Of a DNA stretch of 64,000 bases, positions 46,901-55,000 are shown piece after piece (the stretch's first letter is position 1; the number at the start of each line of letters is the position of its first letter). A program made the position numbers and the translations under genes. Origin of the DNA: Lepisosteus oculatus (lineage: Eukaryota; Chordata; Actinopteri; Semionotiformes; Lepisosteidae); assembly GCF_040954835.1 (NCBI RefSeq), contig NC_090697.1, forward strand, positions 29,381,001-29,445,000. The letters run 5' to 3'. The notes under the pieces were generated by a model that searched no databases, was not told where the DNA came from, and saw only the letters and a list, made by a program, of their open reading frames with translations.

Positions 46901-49900
46901 TGGCGTTCAGCACCCTGATCTGTCCAGATCACTCTCCCTGTAACCAGCAGGCTGAGCACCTGGGAGAGACAGAGCGATGGCGTTCAGCACCCTAATCTGT
47001 CCAGATCACTCTCCCTGTAACCAGCAGGCTGAGCACCTGGGAGAGACAGAGCGATGGCGTTCAGCCCCCTGATTTGTCCAGATCACTCTCCCTGTAACCA
47101 GCAGGCTGAGCACCTGGGAGAGACAGAGCGATGGCGTTCAGCACCCTGATCTGTCCAGATCACTCTCCCTGTAACCAGCAGGCTGAGCACCTGGGAGAGA
47201 CAGAGCGATGGCGTTCAGCCCCCTGATCTGTCCAGATCACTCTCCCCGTAACCAGCAGGCTGAGCACCTGGGAGAGACAGAGCGATGGCGTTCAGCACCC
47301 TGATCTGTCCAGATCACTCTCCCCGTAACCAGCAGGCTGAGCACCTGGGAGAGACAGAGCGATGGCGTTCAGCACCCTGATCTGTCCAGATCACTCACCC
47401 CGTAACCAGCAGGCTGAGCACCTGGGAGAGACAGAGCGATGGCGTTCAGCACCCTGATCTGTCCAGATCACTCTCCCCGTAACCAGCAGACCTGAACATC
47501 CTCTGTCCCCTGTCCCCCCCAGTATCCCTCTGTCTCCCTCTCCTCCCCTCACCTCTCGGGAGACCAGCTCTGTAACCTGGTGCAGGCGAGTCCGCAGGGC
47601 GTCGGGGTGCCAGGCCGCCAGGGCACGCAGGGCAGACAGACTCTGCGTCTTCAGCTCCCTGGCAGAGACAGAGGAGGAGAGCTGAAGCAGCAGCTGGAGG
47701 GGTCGCCCACACTGCCAGAATATCAGACTGGAGATGAACAATTGTTAAAATAGCAAACGAAAACAACAACTTGTACTACGTTTCAAAGATTGTGCTGAGG
47801 GCACTTACATCCTGCACTCATTTGCTCTCATTCCGAAAAAGCACTAATAGTAAAAGAAGTGCAATCACGCAGAATGAGATCCCTCTCCGTGTGTCCATTG
47901 AGAGGTCTGGGCTCATCAGCATTTAGTCTTAAGGGGACAGAGTTCATCAGAAACATAATATAAAGAGGACAGACATCATGATCCTACAGGAGACGTGGTG
48001 TCAGGGACACATGGACACTCATTGTCCCCCGGGCTACAAGGAGATCATAGTGCCCTCTGTTAAAAAAAAAACAAATCAGTCAGGGCAGAGATCCTGGGGG
48101 GATTATAGTCGGGTCCAGAGAGGAGTTCTGAGTCTCGTCCTCTGACTACAGCAATTGCATGAATGAATGACATTTTCCACAGTCTCCACACAGAGACCTG
48201 CCACTTCCAGGACCAGGAACTTGGAGCAGGAGAGAACGAGAGGGGTGGGAGTGATGGGAGAAGAGGCTGTTCTGTCAGAAACTGCTCGGCACCTATTTTG
48301 TGTTGCAGTCCGGTCACTCTTTTTCTGCTCGGCCACATCCGAATGCACTCACAAACAGGACGGCACCTCTCCCGTGTCATTTCCTCGTCTGAGTGAGGCC
48401 CTGCACGGTACAATACTGACCAGTCCTCCCGCTGCAGGTCCCTCAGGGCCTGTGTCAGATGGAGCTCCGGGTTCGAGAGGGGGCGGGGCTCCTCAGCATC
48501 TGAGTCTCCACCTGTTTCCTGGGACATCTGGAACAGCCTGGACCCTGGCAGCACTGACACACAGACGGACACACACGCATCACACACTGCCCCATGGAGA
48601 CCAGGAATCCCAGCTGGGATCACATAAGAGACCAGGTATCCCACTTGGGATTATGTAGGAGACTGGGAATCCCAGATGGGATAATACAGGAGATCAGACC
48701 AGGAATCCCAGGTGGGATCACGCAGAAGACCTGAAATCTCAGCTGGGATCACACAGAAGACCTGGAATCCCAGGTGGGATCACGCAGAATACCTGAAATC
48801 TCAGCTGGGATCACACAGAAGACCTGGAATCTCAGCTGGGATCACACAGAAGACCTGGAATCTCAGCTGGGATCACACAGAAGACCTGGAATCCCAGGTG
48901 GGATCACACAGAAGACCTGAAATCTCAGCTGGGATCACACAGGAGACCTGGAATCTCAGCTGGGATCACACAGAAGACCTGGAATCTCAGCTGGGATCAC
49001 ACAGAAGACCTGGAATCTCAGCTGGGATCACACAGAAGACCTGGAATCCCAGGTGAAATCACACAGAAGACCTGAAATCTCAGCTGGGATCACACAGAAG
49101 ACCTGGAATCTCAGCTGGGATCACACAGAAGACCTGGAATCCCAGGTGGGATCACACAGAAGACCTGAAATCTCAGCTGGGATCACACAGAAGACCTGGA
49201 ATCTCAGCTGGGATCACACAGAAAACCTTGAATCTCAGCTGGGATCACACAGGAGACCAGGAATCCCAGTTGGGATCATGCAGGCAGCTGAAACAGCAGA
49301 GGTGGTCAGGCAGCAGGTCAGTAGTCCTATCTGTACTCTGGTGTCTTGGGTCTGATCCCTCTTGTGCAGAACAGAGTGAGGACTGGACAAGTGGATGACA
49401 GGTGGACGAAGAGAGATGACAGACAGACATGCAGGCAGAAGACTGATGGACAGACAGCCAGGCAGATGGACAGTTACCAGAGGAGTGTCTCCGGCGTGGG
49501 CTGGATAACGAGGGACAGTGGTGAGGCCGCAGGACTGCCACACTGGCGCGACGAGTGGGGCGGGGGGCCCGCAGGGGGGGCTCTCCTGGAGGCGAGTGGG
49601 CAGGAACGAGTGTGGAGGCTGTGCTGGACTCTGCAGGAGACACACTGTCTGTCACCAACACACATGAACTGGGATCCTCCTGGTCACAGGACTCCTGCCC
49701 TCTGCAGGAGACACACTGTCTGTCACCAACACACATGAACTGGGATCCTCCTGGTCTCTGCAGGAGACACACTGTCTGTCACCAACACACATGAACTGGG
49801 ATCCTCCTGGTCTCTGCAGGAGACACACTGTCTGTCACCAACACACATGAACTGGGATCTTCCTGGTCTCTGCAGGAGACACACTGTCTGTCACCAACAC

Positions 49901-52006
49901 ACATGAACTGGGATCCTCCTGGTCTCTGCAGGAGACACACTGTCTGTCACCAACACACATGAACTGGGATCTTCCTGGTCACAGGACTCCTGCCCTCTGC
50001 AGGAGACACACTGTCTGTCACCAACACACATGAACTGGGATCCTCCTGGTCTCTGCAGGAGACACACTGTCTGTCACCAACACACATGAACTGGGATCCT
50101 CCTGGTCGCAGGACTCCTGCCCTCTGCAGGAGACACACTGTCTGTCACCAACACACATGAACTGGGATCCTCCTGGTCTCTGCAGGAGACACACTGTCTG
50201 TCACCAACACACACGAACTGGGATCCTCCTGGTCTCTGCAGGAGACACACTGTCACCAACACACACGAACTGGGATCCTCCTGGTCACAGGACTGTGGCA
50301 GCCCGCCTTTGGAAGAGGTTGTAATAGCACTGGCCTCTGTCACTTGTGAATAGACACACTGGGTGGTAATTCGTTAATTAAATGAATGGTGCTGCAGTTA
50401 CACACTCTCACACAGGATTAATTAGTGGATGTTTTGCAATAGAAAGAAGTTACTGGGGTGGGTGGGGGATGCTTTAGAGTTTTCCTGCTGCAAACCCAGT
50501 TTCTGATGTATAATTCTCCTCCTCCCCACCTCGCAACCTTCGTTCGTCTGACACTGGCCTCCTGTCTGTTCCCCAAGCCTGTAGACGTACCATGGATGAC
50601 AAGGCCTTCTCCTGCTACTCCCCAGAGCCCTGGAATTCTATCCCCAGGGACAGCTGGGGGGTCACCTTCACTGAGCGCATTCAAACCCAGACTCAAAACC
50701 TCCTTCTTCAGACAGGTTTTTACTGATCTGGTGTCTGTGTCTGATTCTTGTGTCTTCTAGCTGTTTTTTAACATTTCCTATATCACACTTTGAGAAGCTA
50801 CTTGTAAATAAAATGTATTGTTATATTAACCCCTCCTGGCCGGTCATGTGTTCAGATCCCTGGAGCCCTGTATGAGGGTGGGCTCATTAATCACTGTTAT
50901 TAATGGACAATCAGGTCTGTCTGTGTCCAGTTTCTATGTCCAGGCATTAATCACTGATAACAGACACTGTGTCACGGCTGTGTCAGCTCTGCGGCTGGAC
51001 GGGGGATGACCACGAACGACGGCAGGTTCGGTCATTCGCGGCCCCACCTCAAGCCCAGCCCCCAGAAACTCCCACCTGCCAGCGCCGCGGGCGTCTCAGA
51101 GGGGCCAGAGCCCGGGCCGCAGCCGCCCTCGCTGTGCTCCTCCTGCTTCTGTCTCCTCCGCCTGTCCAGCTCCTTCCTCCACCGCTCGCGGACTTTCTTC
51201 CGCGCGGACTTGGACAGAGGCGCCGGGACCTGAGGGCGAGGGAGGCCGTCAGGACAGGAAGTGATCCAGACAAGGCGCTGCGTGGCTTCAGGCCGGTTAT
51301 GGTGCCCCCAGGACTGGAAGCAGGAGGCTCAGGCACGCAGTGTGATTTAACAGCCTCAGCACCATGCAGCAGCTGGATCACAGGATGCGTGGATCACCAG
51401 GAGAGCGCCCCCTGCTGGTACAGCCTCCACACTGCATCAAGCACACCAGCAGCCATATCACTCTGCAGCTCACAGCTGGCAGCCCACTGAAGCTCAGCAG
51501 GTGTGAGCCTGGTCAGTACCTGGATAGGAGACCTCCTGGGAAAACTAAGGTTGCTGCTGGAAGTCCTGTTAGTGGGGCCAGTAGGGGACACTCACCCTGC
51601 TGTCTGTGTGGATCCTCATGCCCCAGTATAGTGACGGGGACACTATACTGTAAAAAGGCACTGTCCTTCGGATGAAACGTAAAACCGAGGTCTTGACTCT
51701 CTGTGGTCATTAAAAATCCCAGGGTGTTTCATAAAAAGTGTAGGGAGTGTAACCCCAGCGTCCTGGCCAAATGTCCCATTGGCCCTTACCAATCATGGCC
51801 TCCTAATAATCCCCCTCTATAAATTGGCTACATCACTCTGCTCTCCTCCCCACTGAGAGCTGGTGTGTGGTGAGCGATCTGGCGCACTATGGCTGCCGTC
51901 GCATCATCCAGGTGGAGCTGCACATTGGTGGTGGTGGAGGGGATCCCCATTGCCAGTGAAGCACTTTGAGTGGAGTGTCCAGAAAAGTGCTATATAAGTG
52001 TAAGGA

Positions 52007-52042
<36 letters not shown>

Positions 52043-55000
52043 TCCAGGAGAGCCCCCCCTGCTGGTGCAGCCTCCACACTGCGTCCTGTGTGCGGTGGAG
52101 AGCAGGGTCTGGAGTGTGTATCGCTCCCAGGCTGGGCTGTCTGCTGTTGTGAGGAAGGGCCAGTGTGTGTTGTGTCCACAGCTGTCTCGCTCGACAGAGA
52201 TGAACCCACGTGCCCTGCGGAGACTGCTGGGGCCGCCCCCGGGAGGGCCAGCGAGGGGTTCCCTGCCCCAGCGGTCACTGAGACAGCGTCTTCCTCAGCT
52301 TGCTGCTCTTCCTCGGTCGGCATGGCAACAGCTCTCAGCGTGCCGGCAGCGTCTGGAGGGATAGAGCACCACGGAGAGTGAGAGAGACTACACACCCTGC
52401 CCCAGTATCCGACCAGGGTGAGAGACAGACCCTGACAAAGGACAGGCTCAGCCTGGGCAGACAAACCGGACACAGACGGACACAGACTGGACACAGCGTC
52501 CAGAGAGGACAGGTTCAGTGACGTCAGCCTGGGCAGAGAAACTGGACACAGATGGACACAGACTGGACACAGTGTCCAGAAAGGACAAGGCTCAGTGACC
52601 ACAGCCTACGCAGAGAAACTGGACACAGATGGACAAAGACTGGACACAGTGTCCTGAGAGGACAGGCTCAGTGACCACAGCCTGACCACAGCCTGACCAT
52701 AAATACTGGACACAGTATGATTGTCCAAAGAGGACAGGCTCAGGACCACAGCCTGGAAATAGAAACTGTACACAGACAGACCTGATTGTCCAGAGAGGAC
52801 AGGCTCAGTGACCAGTACTGTGTGTACATGTTACTAATTGTAATTTTGGCAACGCTGTAACTCATCAGTCAGCCCAGTATACTCTTGCAATCTGAACAGG
52901 AGGGTAAGAGAATGGGTCTGACACAGGATCCCTCTCACAGTACACCCCGACAGAGAGAGAGGAAGGATTGCCCCTCACTGTCATCACACACACACAAGCA
53001 GACACCACAGGGACAGAGCAAAGACAGGGGCGCAGAGGCAGTGGGGTACCTGCAGACTGCTCAGGCACTCTGGGAGGGGGCAGAGAGGACTCTAGGACTG
53101 GGGCGCTGTCACCCTCTGGAGACACCCTGAAAGAACAGCACCAGTCTTGCTATATGTAGACCCAGACACAGACTTAGGAGGAGCACTGGGAATCTCTCAC
53201 TGACACAGACCATCAAAAACAGCACAATGAGCAAGAAGCTCACAGGCTCCTCCCACTTCCCTACCTCCACCTCATGCAGTCCTCCTTGCAGAGTGCTGAT
53301 TGGCTGGCAGGCCTGGGGGAGGGGCTGCAACTCTGAGTCTTGTCCAGCTGGGGAATGGGTGGCAGCAAAGTCCCACAGAGGGACAGGCGTTTTCTGAGAG
53401 CACTGGAGCGCACAGACTGGAGAGCAGCCAGGACCTGAGATCAGATAGACAGACACAGAGTAGAGAGCAGCCGGGACCCAAGATCAGACAGAGACACAGA
53501 CTGGAGAGCAGCCAGGATCTGAGATCAGACAGACAGACACAGACTGGAGAGCAGCTAGGACCTGAGATCAGACAGACAAAGGCACTGACTAGAGAGCAGT
53601 CAGAACCTGAGATCAGACAGACACAGACTGGAGAGCAGCCAGGACCTGAGATCAGACAGAGACACAGACTAGAGAGCAGCCAGGAACTGAGATCAGACGG
53701 AGACACAGTCTAGAGAGCAGCCAGGAACTGAGATCAGACAGACAAAGGCACTGACTAGAGAGCAGCCAGAACCTAAAATCAGACACACACAGACTGGAGA
53801 GCAGCCAGGAACTGAGATCAGACAGAGACACAGTCTAGAGAGCAGCCAGGACCTGAGATCAGACAGAGACACAGTCTAGAGAGCAGCCAGGACCTGAGAT
53901 CAGACAGAGACACAGACTGGAGAGCAGCCGGGACCTTAGATCAGACAGACAGATTTGCCATCTGCTGGGATCAGGGGTACAGTTCAGTGTTGGGATCAGG
54001 GGTACAGTTCAGTGTTGGGAACAGGGGTACAGTTCAGTGTTGGGAACAGGGGTACGGTTCAGTGTTAAGATCAGAGGTACAGTTCAGTACAGTTAGTAAC
54101 AAGGTGCAAGATGTGATTATTTCAACATTTGCTTTGAAGCTGTAATTTTGCTTGATAGAAGTGATTTGAAAAAGGATTACTCAGGCCGGCCTGGACTTCT
54201 GTCCTCTCCTGTGAATCCAGACAAGAGCACAGTATCCTGAAGGCTCACCCAAATGTCTCTCACTCCCCTCACCTCCTCAGACCGGGGGTCAGTCTCTGTG
54301 TCCTGGGACGACTGGCCGACTTTCTCCACCATCTCTGCAGCGCTTGGGGCTCCCGGAGCAATCGGGGGGAGAGGCTCAGAGCACGACAGGGGTCTCTGGG
54401 GGGTGGAGCGTGCCAGGGGTGCCCCGAGGTCACTGACACCCCCAGTCACCCCCGCGCTGGGCCCTGGCCCACCTGGGAGACACAGACAGACCACAGACAC
54501 TCACCAGACGCTCAGACCCAGGCTGAGAAGATCAGAGCAGAGCACCTGTTTCACAATTGTAGAAACCAAGAGATTCGAGCCTGAGGTGTCCCTTCGTCAG
54601 GCCAAGCTTTATTGTATGCATACAAGGAACCACAATAAGGACCATAGTAGTTATAGTAGCTCAAAGGGGATATGGCTCTACACAGCTTATATATACGTTT
54701 CTCTACACCCTCCCCCTCCTGTCTTTGAGGTAGCTTTCTCAAGAAACACCAGGACTCAGAAAGCACTTAAAACATTCCTTTCTTATCAGGGGTTTAGTAT
54801 AAACATTCCCCATTAGGGAGTTTAGTGCAGGGGGCAGAAGCATCTGTGCTAAAGCAAGCGTGACAGTTAGAGTTTAGCATGTGAATTCAGCAGGAGTTCA
54901 CAGCTCCTACCACTCTATGGGTACAGAGTAACATGCAGATTCGGCTAGCAGGCTCCATCACCACTGAAGTTCCCACAGCTGCACTGCCTCTTCCCCAGTG

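Noticed and set aside
47659-47741. Upstream extension of togaram2 exon 9 (IFWQCGRPLQLLL reading)
   Set aside because: The acceptor at 47659 joins exon 8 exactly at the conserved Trp codon. The extension has no counterpart in the family.
53393-53393. Acceptor GCTCTCAG at 53394 for togaram2 exon 4
   Set aside because: It would break the phase with exon 3 or 5. The AG ending at 53417 restores it.
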